From the NCBI RefSeq assembly GCF_000003605.2, contig NW_003123414.1, positions 333,541 to 373,265 of the forward strand: 39,725 nucleotides of DNA, written 5' to 3'. Under the pieces are notes generated by a model. That model made no database searches and was not told the DNA's origin. It saw nothing but the letters and a program-made list of their open reading frames with translations. Position 1 is the first letter of the stretch, and the number at the start of each line of letters is the position of its first letter. Shown here one piece after another: positions 11,979 through 24,380 of the stretch. Origin of the DNA: Saccoglossus kowalevskii (lineage: Eukaryota; Hemichordata; Enteropneusta; Harrimaniidae). Both the position numbers and the translations under genes were made by a program.

Positions 11979-14900
11979 ATGAATCTACTCCAGTATTGCG
12001 ACCGGTCTAGTGAGAAATTATGTTTTACCTCAATAACACAATTACCACCATCAATAGTAGAATTCCATCGTCTACGAGAACTTGTGTTGGCAAATAATCA
12101 GCTAAAGACGTTACCAGAAGAATTGGCTAACTTGCAAAACCTTAAGATATTGGATGTATCACACAATGCATTGACGAAGTTCCCGTCTGTTGTTTGTAAC
12201 TGCCTAACATTACACGGTTTAAGCGTTGCAGACAATAAGTTGAAAACAATACCTGCAAATATTTCCAGATTGCAACAACTAAACCACATCGATGTTTCAT
12301 ACAACCGCATCAAGTCAATACCGTCAGAACTTTGGACATTAAGACAGCTTAAAGTGGTTAATATGAATAACAATTTAATCTCATCTATATTACCGAATAT
12401 ACGGAGACTATGTCAACTTTATTGGCTGGGACTAGCTAACAATGTCATCCAATCAATCCCTGATGAAATAGGTATGTTCACCTTTGTTATTAATAATTGT
12501 GAAATGTTTTTAAAAAATCAGATCCGTGAATGAATCATGATCATGTTACATGCTTGGTTTAATACAAATCGCAGCACCAATACTATACTTACATACCATA
12601 TAACATACATATATACTGTTTGTCTTCAAATGATTTAACTAGGAAACCTCGACCATCTTCGGTTTTTGGATCTGCGAAACAATCGTCTACATGGAGTACC
12701 ACAAGGAATATACGATATTATAAGTTTGGCAACGCTGTTACTCGATGGAAACCCAATGTACACACAAACAAGACATTATCCAGGTAACACGTTATATGCT
12801 TAAGTGTACAACTAGAGCACGCTAATTCCGTCATGTGTTTTGTGGATCTGTCTCAATTATAATACTTGAATACACTTGAAAGTCCTGTACACTTATCACA
12901 TTCAGTTAAAAAGAAAATATGTTTTTCAGAAGCAGAAAAAAGACCCACATAATCTGTCAAAAAAGCATCAATACCGACAGATATGATTCAATCAACAACA
13001 CACATTTCATTTCTCAGTAAGTGCACGTGTCATTTCATTGGCAGACATGATTTCTGTTAATACAATGCTCAACATAATTGAGTGAATAAAACATAACACG
13101 GGTTGCGTGGCACAGTGAGATGAACGTCTGCTTTCAGTGGCGAAGTGTTTATTCATGGTTGTGAGCTCTATCCCTGTGTGTGTGTATCTTAGTAATATGC
13201 CTTTTATTATATTTACCTTATTGTGTATATCTTTTCCCATGCACCATGTTTTACTAGTGAAATCAAGTGTTATGACCTTTGATCTTTGATCATTGCCTGA
13301 TCTTGCACATGTCGACAAGACTACGAAATGACACAATAGTGTTGAAATCTGCATCGTTGTGAAAAACAATTTGTCATCATATAATTTATATTTATTCTCT
13401 AATTATTTAGTGAAAACGACAGAGAAAGTAGTCACCGTGGAGTTAGACAATGAGGTAATGAGTTAATAAGCTATATACACACGATATCAAGGTTATTGAA
13501 GCGATTATTCTGAACGCAGCTATTCAATAGCACGTCTCTTGAAAATATATCATTTTTAATCGCCGGCCCCAAATACATAATCGCCATTCATTCGATTAAT
13601 GCAAAAATTGTCATCTTGTTTTACAGAAAACTGTGTCTTACAGTATCGGAAATGGATTTTCCCTTTCGGTTCCTCCTGGATCAGTTCAGAGTCCAATTCA
13701 TCTGACTATCACAACATTACAAGACAATTGTTTAAAGAAAATGTTGGGTGACTACGAAATGATTGAATCAGACATAATTGAAATCTCGCCTAATACATAT
13801 GAGTTCATACAACCAGTAACACTAGGATTTAAATGTCCATCTATGAATTCGAAATCGCTCTGTATTAAGACAATCGGTGGTAGGAAGAAATGGAAAAATG
13901 TGTCTACAAAACAGGTGATTAGATGCATGAATGTTCTAACTGTTACAGCGCATTAGAGTAAGACTTCCCAAATGCCTCGATTCTACCTCATAACAAATAG
14001 AACAAAACAAATACACATGTGACAGAACAAATACACATGTGAAACTCAGTTTTATTAATGACTGCGTGAGTGAACATTTAACCTGTCATAATGGCTTCTA
14101 TTTCCATATCATATCATATTGTCGAAAGCACTGTGCCAATGTTGCAATTTGTATCACTACAATGTTGACTTAATCAGAAGGATTTACTGAATTCCAAGAA
14201 GTAACCTAAACACATTTATTTATTTATTATTATTTTTCTTTTGGTTATTGTTTTAGACAACAGATGGTGTGTTAGCAAAAATACGTAAATGTGCCATGTT
14301 TGTCGTGTTATCAACTCCTAAAGTGCAAAAGTGTAACGTTAATGATCAAGGTGGTAGAATTGTATCTGAAATTACAGAGGATGTAGTTATTGACTTTCCC
14401 CCAAATGCTGTAATGGATGACATGTGCCTGTCTATGACGGTAAGAAATCGTTGAGTAGACATGCAATGACAGTTATATGTTCAACTCTCACTGATAACGA
14501 GTCAGTTTTGGGATGATATTATAAGAAGAGACATTCTGAAATATATTACATGCCCTATCCACGATACCGATCCCAGAATACACTCTAAGGGATGGTCGGG
14601 TTATCTTACACTATGGATTGACCATACATATGAGTCATGTGAAGGATAATTAAATACTACATGTGAAGAATTGTCCCTAACCAATCAAAAGTCCAAATAT
14701 GACTGAATTAGTTGATCACCGTTTATGTATACCAATGTCGAGCTTTAGGTATGTTTCTCCACTGAAACTACGATAACATTATTCTGCACAATTTAAATAA
14801 CTACTACAGTGTATTATGAGAACGATCAGCAGCATACCACGTTCATTTTCGTAAAGACGTGAAACAACCTATTAATAATTTACATTATCTCTTTTTACCC

Positions 14901-17900
14901 CCCCCCCCATAAATACATATTTGCTATACACTGCTGTAGGTACATATTCCTGACCCAAGCTTAACAGTGACTCATGACTCGTGTATCAAAGATAATGTTA
15001 TATTCGGTCCAATTGTTCAAATAAATGAGAAGAATAAAGAAAAGATACGCTTTGAGAAAGATGTAAAGTTCAGTCTTCCTGTGCCACCGTCAAAAGAAGA
15101 TCAGTTCCAACCACGAACTGTAATGGTGTTTTGTGATTCTGGTGATGGTCATTGGAAATTGATAACAAAAGAACACATGGTTGGCTCAGAGAAGACCACT
15201 GAATTCAACGTACGCCATTTTTCAGGGTAAGACATTATAAATGTACTTAAAGGAAAAAGATTTAAATGTAGAATGGAAAAAGCTGTTAGAGGTGTAATAT
15301 GTTGCCCCTGCCATATTCACAAACAAAATACAATCGTGCTTCTGGAGTAGACCCAAATCTGTATGCAGTTGATCTGCAGGCATGCAACAAATATGTCATT
15401 GTGTTGCTGATAATAATATTGTACTTGCTTGTAGAAGATAGTATTATGAATGTTTAATCAAAGAACCTGGTTTCACTGATGCATTTAATAATTCTGCCTT
15501 CAAACACTCTACATTCATCCAGGATGAAACTCCTGTTTTGCAAGCTGCTCTATCAAGTTTTTTTGGAGAAAACAGCTTATCTCAACATTCAAGCATTTAT
15601 ATGGCAGACACAAAAAATTGTGTAGACAGATGATCTTTGGTTGCTTTAACATCATTTGTCCTATGTCGAAGTTTTCTTTATGAATAGACTACTTATATTT
15701 ATATATGGCGAGTGTTATCAGTAGGAAAGGATATTCTCACTATTTTGTAAACACCTGATATCACTTCTTGGTCTTAAATTTGAAGCACTTATATCGTTCT
15801 TCTGTACACACATTTATGTGAATGCTTTGTGACCAATCATTTAATCTTGTGTAGCACATTAATTTATGCAATACTATACTCATTGTCCTATGTATGTGCA
15901 CATATGTACATTGTCCACGTATATTGTTATAGAAGATATTAAAACATATTACCCTGCTTTATTACACTGAACTGCCATGATATACGGGTAAATATATATA
16001 ATGATTCGTTATTCACAGATACACATCGATATCAATGCCTCGGAGATCATCCAGCTCTAAATGGCTGACAAGAAAATGTGAAAAACTGTTAGAAGTTATA
16101 AAATTGGGCGTTTTTAAAGTACAGCTCATTCTTATGCAAAAGAAAGATAACCCGAGGATGTTAGTCCTCAGTTTAGTGAAAGTACGTGAACTTGACACGA
16201 AGCTTAACAAGTTAAAAGAACTTGGATATAATAACAACGGACTACCATACAGCAATGTTTTTGAGATGGTGAATGGAGATATGATATCGATTGCTGTTGA
16301 TGAGAGATTTGTCATTGAGTCAGCCGACACACCCACATTTACTGAAAATGGATTAAATGATTATGAAATAATAGTAAGTCTGAAGTCACATAGAAATAGC
16401 AGAGTTCAAGGTGGTGTGATTGGTCACTTGGAATGTACATATGAAGGAAAGGAACAACAACAGGAAAGAACTAAATGTTGTGGCATTAGTGATTCTATGG
16501 GCGAGACACTGACTATGAAGTTATCATTCTGCCTTCCACAGGTTCGTCACATCATATCAATTATGGGTATTATAACCCCGATTATTTGTTGTAATATTAC
16601 GAATTACATATAATTACATGCACTCGAGAACGACATATTCCCTGACTCTGACACTCTACTAATTGATTTCATTACGTTTGTTCATTCATTATAGAATGCA
16701 TGGGTTGCATCAAACACGAGTAATGGTGAGTGATTCTGCAATGATGGTTCTCGTAACGGTTCGAAAATGATTTTGTATTATTTTTTGTGATCAAACGAAT
16801 CATTACATGAATTGGCCATTAAACAGGTGCTCTTAATACATCCACATGTTAGGAATATTGGAAAACACAATTGCTGAACACAATTCTGGAAAGTAATTAT
16901 GTTATTTATTATTAATATTATTTATTTATTATTTTATTTATGATAAAATTACAATTCTTGCAATATTTAGATATGGTTACTGAAAATTGTTCATAATATA
17001 TAGCTTATATTCAATATGTCTGCATTCAATGATTATTTTGTCTCGTTAATTTTCTCTTAAAAAGTTGAACCAATGGTACCCTTGATAGATACACGGTACA
17101 CTAACTCTGATAACAATGAGGCAGGTATGTTAAACATAAATTGTGATCAGGACAATATAATTTAAAAATAGATATATTGGAAAATTATTCTGATTTATTG
17201 TCTTGTTTGCAGTTGGTTTACTGGTTTGTTTTATTTATGTCAAGTTTTGTTCATTTTTTCAACAGATGTGGAGCCACGAAATAATAATGACAATGAATCA
17301 GGTTGGTTCAATGCTGCTATTTATTACTATTTTTTTGGAAAAACGAGTTTCGAGTTTTCCGTTATTTGCAATTTATCACTTTGTTCACTGACCCAGATTC
17401 TTCCCAAGAAGACCTGCATACCATAAATGGATTAATAATCGGCAGTCAAGAAGATCAGGATCTCACTGAGTCAGCTGGTATTGTTTTATGTTATTATATA
17501 TCTGTCACCGTAATGCCACAAGTTACAGCGTGTCGTAATTTTGCGTTTTTTTACGGAATATTTTTCATCCTACCATATAAGGAAATGCAAATTCCAAATA
17601 TGGAACGCAGCCCCCAGGGTTTGATCATACCCAATACAAGGAAGTTCGCTCAATCTGTTCTAAACTTTTTTTATTTGAAAAGGAAAAGATGTATAATAAT
17701 AAGGTTATTACAAGGATACCGAAAGGTATGCACTCAGACAGTATCAACCTTCCTTTCATGTCAGGTCTATATTCCCACTATACTGTCTTTGTGCATACTT
17801 TTCGGTGTCCTTCTAATAACCTCATATTATTTGTAACAGTATACACATCAACCTCAACCATTCATTCCCAAATGATCGATGATAAATAAATTACTCGTCG

Positions 17901-18301
17901 TCTTTTGTTTTACGTAATCGTTGAAATAACATATTTTAATTAATATATTAAAACCAATAAAACATAATTAAATAAATGCTTTTTTTAACAGCTGACTAAT
18001 GTTTCATTTTGTCTCTTTAGGTTTGACAGCGTTAACAGATTTAGTATCCAGAGAGCTTCCTCTTCATGAATGGAAGAGCTTCGGTCGTCTGAGACTTGGC
18101 TTGAAAGACATAGAATTAGAAAATATTGCCTATGATTATCGTGATAGTGTGCTAGAGCAGAAATACCAAATGCTTTACCTTTGGACGCGAAAAGTCGGAA
18201 ACGATGCGTCTGTTTGCAGACTATATTCTTATCTACAAGAACATAAACTGTGCAGAGCTGCTGACAAGTTGAAACAATTCGTAACTGCAGATAAAAACTA
18301 G
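11979..18301 (+). CDS. PIDD1-like: PIDD1-like protein A: LRR - ZU5 - ZU5 (HFS autoprocessing) - UPA - Death domain
   Basis: Twelve coding exons: 11979-12471, 12643-12783, 13411-13454, 13627-13914, 14257-14439, 14940-15226, 16019-16541, 16695-16725, 17065-17124, 17266-17301, 17397-17477, 18021-18301. All junctions are GT-AG in matching phase and the sum is 2448 nt, giving 815 aa. Residues ~35-205 hold seven or eight LRRs of the LxxLxLxxNxLxxLP type. Residues ~215-340 are the first ZU5 and ~341-480 the second, ending in the autoproteolysis motif H476-F-S478. Residues ~480-653 are UPA, ~654-722 an acidic linker of small phase-1 exons, and 723-815 the Death domain. This is the domain order of vertebrate PIDD1 (910 aa in human), the scaffold that activates caspase-2 through RAIDD. 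The first autoprocessing site is lost: K333-C-A335 stands where HFS is expected. The ATG at 11979 is preferred because it matches that of gene B. Confidence 0.87.
13097..13290 (+). mobile_element. Possible tRNA-derived SINE in intron 2 of gene A
   Basis: Intron 2 of gene A is 627 nt against 286 nt in gene B; the extra sequence lies roughly between 12990 and 13290. Inside it an A-box-like GTGGCACAGTGAG (~13108) is followed about 50 nt later by a B-box-like GGTTGTGAGCTCTATCCC (~13156), the spacing of a tRNA-like pol III promoter head. No clear target-site duplication or A-rich tail was found, so the assignment is tentative. Confidence 0.33.
14272..14304 (+). other. Degenerate first autoprocessing site of PIDD-like A (KCA in place of HFS)
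   Basis: Just upstream of the second ZU5 the chain reads K333-C334-A335-M336-F337. In vertebrate PIDD1 the corresponding HFS-W-F marks the first self-cleavage point (Ser446 in human). The downstream S-x-P block aligns without a gap, so H, F and the nucleophilic Ser appear substituted. Cleavage here is predicted to be impossible. Gene B has the same change (K332-C-A334-K). Confidence 0.7.
15215..15226 (+). other. Intact second autoprocessing site of PIDD-like A (HFS)
   Basis: The end of exon 6 encodes R-H476-F477-S478-G479, with the Gly codon split by the intron. This corresponds to the second PIDD1 self-cleavage point (Ser588 in human), which releases the UPA-Death fragment that drives caspase-2 activation in mammals. 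His and Ser, both needed for the ZU5/UPA N-O acyl-shift mechanism, are present. Confidence 0.8.
17490..17690. repeat. Dispersed repeat, copy in intron 11 of gene A
   Basis: A stretch beginning TATATATCTGTCACCGTAA and containing AAGTTACAGCGTGTCGT and AATTCCAAAT-ATGGAA also occurs at about 24381-24511 upstream of gene B. The two positions are not equivalent within the duplication, and intron 11 of gene B lacks the sequence. It therefore behaves as an independently inserted element of unknown type. It covers much of a 177-residue open frame at 17303-17836 that is not protein-like. Confidence 0.55.
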
Positions 18302-18480
18302 TTTAAAGAGCGCATCTGTTTACAGGAGCAATGCATAATGCCCTGGTCGTGAGTTTGAAAATATAAAGATTTGAATAATAATAATAATACAACATTTTGA
18401 TTCGCCTGACATTATGGTAAACATTCCCACATAATAATTTATTCTATTTTAGATTCCTGTCACACAGGAAACAAACACTC

Positions 18481-18486
18481 AATAAA
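18481..18486 (+). terminator. Candidate poly(A) signal of PIDD-like gene A
   Basis: An AATAAA hexamer stands 180 nt after the stop codon of gene A, in a region with T-rich flanks. Chance occurrence is easy in this AT-rich DNA. Confidence 0.3.
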
Positions 18487-18659
18487 CGTAATTAAATATC
18501 TAATTGTGCACTTTTATCATAATAAACTAAACAATATGAAGATTTGTTATGAATGCAAGTACTCTGTATCTCTGTGAACAGATTGTAAATTGACAGTAAA
18601 TTTTAACCAGGAATATCTGTGAGAAATAGTCTTGTCTGTATATGCATCGATACAGTGAT

Positions 18660-18968
18660 AACATTGGGTGGTAGTGCATTAGTGGAGCAATAAGCTTAGC
18701 TGGATATGCACTGATGATCCAATAATCTTGGCTGTCTTTGACTGTGCACTTTGACTTGTTTGGCTTTGACTGGTTGTGCACTGATGGAACAATAACCGTG
18801 ACTGGCTGTACACCATTGGAGGAATAACCCTGGTTGGCTGTTCACTAATGGAGAAATAACCTTGGCTGGCAGTAGTGTGGGCAATAAACTTGGCTGGCAA
18901 TAAACATTGTAACCTTGTACTGATGGGATAATAATGTTGACTGGCTCTACACCAGTGTAGCAGTGACT
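18660..18968. repeat. Degenerate ~32-bp minisatellite downstream of gene A
   Basis: About nine imperfect copies of a unit resembling TGCACTGATGGAGCAATAAC plus CTTGGCTGGCTG. The same family, with about 18 copies, lies downstream of gene B at 32395-32990. The array was therefore part of the duplicated block and has since changed copy number. Open frames through it on the minus strand are by-products of the repeat. Confidence 0.88.
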
Positions 18969-18984
18969 GTTGATATTTCAAATT

Positions 18985-20600
18985 GTTTCACTGTATAAGG
19001 AACAGGAGAACAGGATAGTGTTTGCCAACCCAAAAGTCCTGACCCAGATGGATTGGGAGAGGCAGAAATCAGCCACCATCTGTCACATATGCACAAAGCT
19101 ACTTAATGGTGACTCAGTTCATTTCCATTGTCACTGGAAAATACCGAGGTGTCACCCACAATGCATGTACCTTTAAGCTGAGATCACAGACATTCGAATC
19201 GTTTCACAGAGAAGCACAAAGAAGTATGTCTTCATCTCCCCAGGCAGTCTTCTGTATTATATAGCTCAATATGAGTGATGATCACTGTTGCTGTGGAAGG
19301 GTATCTTTTCATATGAGTATATGGTCCTTTGGCAGTAGTTAGCAGATTCACAAATTCCTCAGGGCGTTATGCGAAGACTAACAACCCACTAGCAGAGGGC
19401 TATAACAATTCTAAGCCAAACTATATCCTCCACTTAGATGCCAGCAACATTTATGCCTGGGCAATCAGTTACCTGCTGTGGAAGTTGGCTTCAAGTGGGT
19501 TTGCAGGGGCCAAATTAAGTCTTGCAGCAGTCAGGTCAGAGGGCTTGACCTCGATTACCCAGACGAGTTACACGATATGCACAATGCCTACCGATTGGTG
19601 CTAGAGCACATAGTGGTTCAGAAAGAGTGGATGATCCCATGGGGTGTTAGGGTGGCACCGAACAAGTTCGAAAAGCAGATTTCCAACCTTTATGATAAAG
19701 AACAGTATATACTTCATTATCACAATCTGCAGCTCTATATATCCTTGGTATGTTTTTGTGACAAATTAAGCAAGCTTTGGCCAGAGGCCTTGACTGGGGC
19801 CTTATATCAAAATGAATACTGAGCTTTGAAAGAAGGCAACCAATGACATCGAGAAGGATCTGCACAAGCTAATGAACAACTCAGACTTTGGGAGAATCTC
19901 TGCAAGTTAGTTAATGTCAATCTTGAGGACATATTAAAGTGCCAGTAAGACATCGCATTCTTTGCATGAACCATTATCTTTGAGGATGAGCTTACGGCCC
20001 AGTTCCATAAGAACCATTTGGTGTTTAACCAGCCTTTATATGCGTGTGTGAGTATTCTTGACTTCATTCCTTATGTATATATTACAACCAGGTAAACACC
20101 TTTTATGGAGAGCATCGTCAGCTCATATATACAGTCACTGACGTTTTCCTACTTGCAACCAATGCAGAAGATGTCTACAAGAACATGGCCAAGGACATGA
20201 CATATATGATACATCTGATTTCCTGTACAGCACAACACGTTTTATAGAACGGGTGTGCTGGATGTCCCATGTTGGGCTGCACACCAAGATGTAGCCGATT
20301 CTAGAGGTTAGTGGAGGAAACATCAGAGAGGGTGTGAAAAAACATTTGGCATGAACATTATCAAGGGGTCCTCTTTGGCAGAAGAGTCTTCCGCCATGTA
20401 ATGCATGTGCTATGGTCTGAGTCAACTGAATCTACATGCAGCACCTGAATAAGGTATCACTGTGTTCCTTTGGAGTATTAAATAAGAGACTGTATAACCC
20501 TGTTCGTCGGAAGTTTAGTGTAAGGCAGCATCAGAAGGTGCTCATCCTTAATAAATCAATGAAGTGTCCCATCTAACAGATAATACAATATGGGCTTGTC
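18985..20600 (+). pseudogene. Decayed Polinton/Maverick-type family B DNA polymerase
   Basis: Fragments in several frames match the conserved layout of protein-primed family B polymerases of Polinton-type elements, in the right order on the plus strand. At ~19078-19150 there is a Cys/His zinc or endonuclease-VII-like segment (CHICTKLL, FHCHW). At ~19419-19461 there is a polymerase motif (LDASNIYAWA). At ~19829-19885 the KLMNNSDFG block appears, and near 20200-20225 a YDTSD block. Stops and frameshifts separate them, so the gene is dead. No integrase, packaging ATPase, capsid gene or terminal repeats of the element were seen. It sits between the two duplicated units. Confidence 0.62.
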
Positions 20601-22544
20601 AGCCTTGATAATGGAGCATCGAAGTCAGAATTAACCACACCAAATTAGTTTCCCTCTGGTGGCTGCCCTCCAGTTTGCCAGGCGGGAGGAGGTATCAAAC
20701 CACAACACCAGAGAACTTATTTTGGTCTGCTAAACTGAGAGGGCATCCAAAATGTGTAGAAAGGGCTTTTGGTTGATATCTATGACCATCATGCCTGTAT
20801 CACAGGGCGTGAAGTCAAGCTTTGGAATACATTTCCAATAACCATCCAAAAGGGTGCATTTTCGCTCAAAAGTAGACATATAGAAATTATCCGTATTTGG
20901 TTCCATGTTTACCAGGTGGTGGTTTTGTATGCATATCGTTCTTAGGGAGGAGATCAAAATCAAACCAGCGGTTTCTGGCCCGCGGAGCTTCCTGGAGCTG
21001 CGCGCATTATGCAAATGTTTGCAAGAATATTCATAAGCTGACAATTCAGTGCGGCGCCTCTTTTTCGCGGGTGGACTGGAACGAATTGAAAACCCATTGT
21101 TTAACTCTGAAATATCATTAAATCTGTATAAAAACCAAGAAAAAATCAATAAAAAAAATCATGGACGCTCGTACGTTTGTACATTTTTAAGGATATCGTT
21201 GTATAAAGGTTTCTGCTGAGCTATTTCTTAGCGTCGCGTAAACAGCGTGTGTTTATCAAAGCGTCGATTTCGCAAAATTGCTGGCCGTAAAAAAATGCTG
21301 TTTCACGTTGCTTTACCGTTGTAAGCACAGAACGAATTGCGGTGTAGCTAGCTGTTTTTAATGTAAAGAAAACCGAACTATGCGTCCAAATCGGGGTCAG
21401 AAGTCAAAATACTTGTCAGCGATTTTCTCTATTAAATTCACGTAATAATAATGTCTCCATGAACACTTTTGCGTAGATTTCACAAAATTTCGGGCCGTAA
21501 ATATTTGGTGTGTTACGTTGCATTGTTGACGTAAAACATCGGAAGACTGTTATTATAATATCTTGCTCTGATTTGAATAAAATTATTGCCAAATAAAAAC
21601 GAACTTTAGTGGATCGCACTGAAATAAAAACTCACATTTTGACTATGTGTTCCCGCAGTAGGTCAGAAGTTCAAATACCTATCAACGACTATCTCTAAGT
21701 CACGTAATAATACTGTTTCTATGACCACATTTGTCGATTGCAAAATAATACCGGATGTGTTTATGTGTCCAAAATGAATGCGATGTAGCGATTGATATCA
21801 GCAATGTTTCACTGAGAGCAAGTTCAATAATTCTCAATATTTACTGAGAGTTCGTTCATATTAAACTCACATTTTACATACACACTTCAACAGACTATCA
21901 AACACTAACCAGAAGAATAAAATGTAGATTAACAGTAATTATTCATAACATCGTAACTACACAACTTTGATAATACGCTGGATCGGCTGTACACAGTTTC
22001 CAAAGTATAAAATATACCATTACGGACGCCCGCATTCTACAAATATTCACAGCTATAATTATAGTAGCAATGGGATTATCTAACGCCGTAATTCATAACA
22101 TTGTGACTACACGACGATTCATTTTTCCCGAGGTACCCGTCAAACCATCGAGGTCTATCTGCGTGAATATATTCAAGACGCTTTCGTTGACTTGGACGCA
22201 CAGGCACTAAAACAAATTGGAATTCTCTAACAGGACAGGAATTTCGGCTTCCTGAACTTTGAATCAATTTATATTAATTTGTCAAACACAGACATTTGAC
22301 AGTTACATTTTCTAGTTAAACCTGATGGTATTCGGACATTAAAAAAATCGTTTCCGGGTGACCTAATAACCTAAGCAAATTAGTGAAATCGGCGGAGCTC
22401 TTCTGACGATATAGTAGCCCCCCGGAGATAATTACACACAATGAATTATAGGACAATTGACAGTTTACGGTGTAATTGTGGACGAGGAAGCAAACCCAGG
22501 CACCTGCATAATTAAAAAAAAACACCTCTGAGTGGTCCTCTACT
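20601..22544. other. Intervening region with degenerate repeats, no gene
   Basis: Contains possible remains of the Polinton-type element at its left side. A minus-strand frame of 139 codons at 20730-21149 carries a basic cluster (PPAKKRRR) but has no recognisable domain; I leave it uncalled. From 21166 a loose tandem repeat is present. Confidence 0.4.
21166..21780. repeat. Degenerate ~210-265-bp tandem repeat, about three units
   Basis: Recurring landmarks are a CGCAAAATT/CACAAAATTTC...GGGCCGTAA block at ~21268 and ~21479, and CACGTAATAATA...CTGTTTCTATGA or GTCTCCATGA blocks at ~21439 and ~21703. GGTCAGAAGTCAAAATAC and GGTCAGAAGTTCAAATAC occur at ~21395 and ~21661. Unit length varies and identity is low. 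Confidence 0.5.
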
Positions 22545-24087
22545 CAAAGGTAGCGGAACAATTTACCCTAATTGACGGCGTTATTGGGTCCATAAAAAGG
22601 AATATAAATCAAGCATCGCTGCTTAGACGCACTACTGCGGTTTTCTCTACGCAGCACTGTTTTTTAACAAGCTCATTGTGAAATGTGACCAAGTGTTCGC
22701 TGCCTGGCGATGGTGGAAGACTACGTTGAAGATTAACTTTCCGTGTTACAACTGAGTATATCGCAGCTAATACGTCTGCCTTAGTATTGTTAAGCGACTG
22801 TGAGGACTGGCGACAGTCAAACTATATTGAAGACTATCGTCACATCTATATGAAACGCCTGCCTTAGCGTGAAGCAACTGGTTAGTAACAGGTCCTTCAA
22901 ACACATTACACTAAGCCGCATAGTTCTTCTACACATTTATTTTTTCGCATATTATGGATATGGTCCAAATGCTCGCAGTCTGTGCCAATTCTAAGTAGCT
23001 GAGTGATATAAAAGAGAGTCATGCCCTGGTATGTATCATTACCCCCCCCCCCAATAAATGCGGTTAGTTTGACCATAACAAGTAAATTATCGTTTGTTTT
23101 ATGCATTAACAGCACATACCAACTTGTTCTATAACTACGAGTTATTGTAATGGTATTCTACGTTCTTTTGTGTTCCGTAGACATCCATGCCCTGTCTGTT
23201 TATCAGATAGTCGTCGTTATGAATCTAGTTTATGTCTTGGTCCCAAGAACCCACGTGAGTTGGAATTATCTGCATTACTTGGCTTTAAATTATTCTTCTA
23301 GTCATATTATTTTATCCATCATTGTGGTTTGTAGTGTCCTATAATCTATACTGCATTTTTCACTGGAAGTCAATTCCGGCAGCACCACAAAACCCAGTTA
23401 ACGTAAATGATCTTGTATATGGTTCCAGAGCTTTCAAATTCACGTTATTCACGAATGCATTAACGAATATATTGTTGGTTTCGAAAATAGTTTTCAATTA
23501 TTTTATTCAAGTTAAACCTGTGACATCTTGACAATCATTATGCCGATTTTGTGTGTAAATTGTATAAGAACAATGACTACAGACTAAAATGCATTAACGC
23601 AGTGTGGTAATACACGGTATTGGACTTTTACAGCTTATATGGCGAAAGAAAAAAACATGGCTCCCTTTCCCATAGCAAATTTCGTGTAGAATTGTTGGCA
23701 GGAGCTAATAAATGCCTCACAAATATTAAAAATTTCCCAGGATACATGATACTGGGTTGTGATTTTTAGTCACCCCTTGCACCTGAAAGACCCCCACCAC
23801 CACCATATTTCTAACTCGAATGACCTCAAATTAAGACTTCGCACGTATTGACACAAACGCCTATAAATGTATGAACAAAACAATAATTGATTGACCGTTA
23901 TAACAAATAGGGTTAATCTTTATTACAAATAGGGATGTTATTACAAATAGAGTTAATTGCTATTGGAATAAAGTTGATTTATACATTTAAGGGTGACATA
24001 TATGTAATTGTAAAATTAATTATTACAAATGTTCGCAATTCTTCTTGGAACAAATATTCTGATTGGTTGTTTTTCGCGTCAATGCGT

Positions 24088-24137
24088 NNNNNNNNNNNNN
24101 NNNNNNNNNNNNNNNNNNNNNNNNNNNNNNNNNNNNN
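24088..24137. other. Assembly gap of 50 N
   Basis: Fifty unknown bases. It interrupts the 5' flank of gene B; the true length of missing sequence is unknown. Confidence 1.
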
Positions 24138-24380
24138 TGAGTGACTCATCCATGCATAGAAAAATCATCTTGTATTGGTATGCTAATAAAACGTTTCTTC
24201 CAAGGGAAGACGGCCAACTGGTAGGAACTGTATGAAAAGTTTGAGCGGAGTACCAGCCAATCTTTCTAATTCATAATAAAACTAGATTTGACATCTTAGA
24301 TTGCTGAACAGTAGACAAACACTAAGTAAAGAGGACTTGTGTGTTTGTGTTACCATTATCATATTCAGAACTATTAAAAC

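Larger units (their letters stand above)
9530..18968 (+). repeat. Segmental duplication, copy A (carries PIDD-like gene A)
   Basis: Collinear similarity to about 22545-33000 is readable by eye. Upstream blocks match: TTTTCTCTGAGCAGC at 9616 with TTTTCTCTACGCAGC at ~22642, and GGTTAGTAACAGGTCCT at 9775 with the same string at ~22880. A TTCTATAACTA...TTTACGTTC block at ~9985 corresponds to ~23130. The homology continues through all gene exons and most introns, the 3' flank and the ~32-bp minisatellite. Upstream homology is broken by indels and lower identity, whereas parts of the gene are nearly identical. The right edge is near 18968, where the Polinton-type relic begins. Confidence 0.8.

Noticed and set aside
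12098-12373. A minus-strand 91-residue frame, also seen at 24791-25096
   Set aside because: It is the antisense shadow of the LRR exon, kept open by the strong constraint and near-identity of that exon.
17303-17836. A 177-codon plus-strand frame in gene A
   Set aside because: It overlaps linker exon 11 in a different frame and then runs through the dispersed repeat; composition is not protein-like.
18527-18981. Minus-strand frames rich in repeated CTASQGYCSIS-like peptides (also 32599-32919)
   Set aside because: They are translations of the ~32-bp minisatellite.
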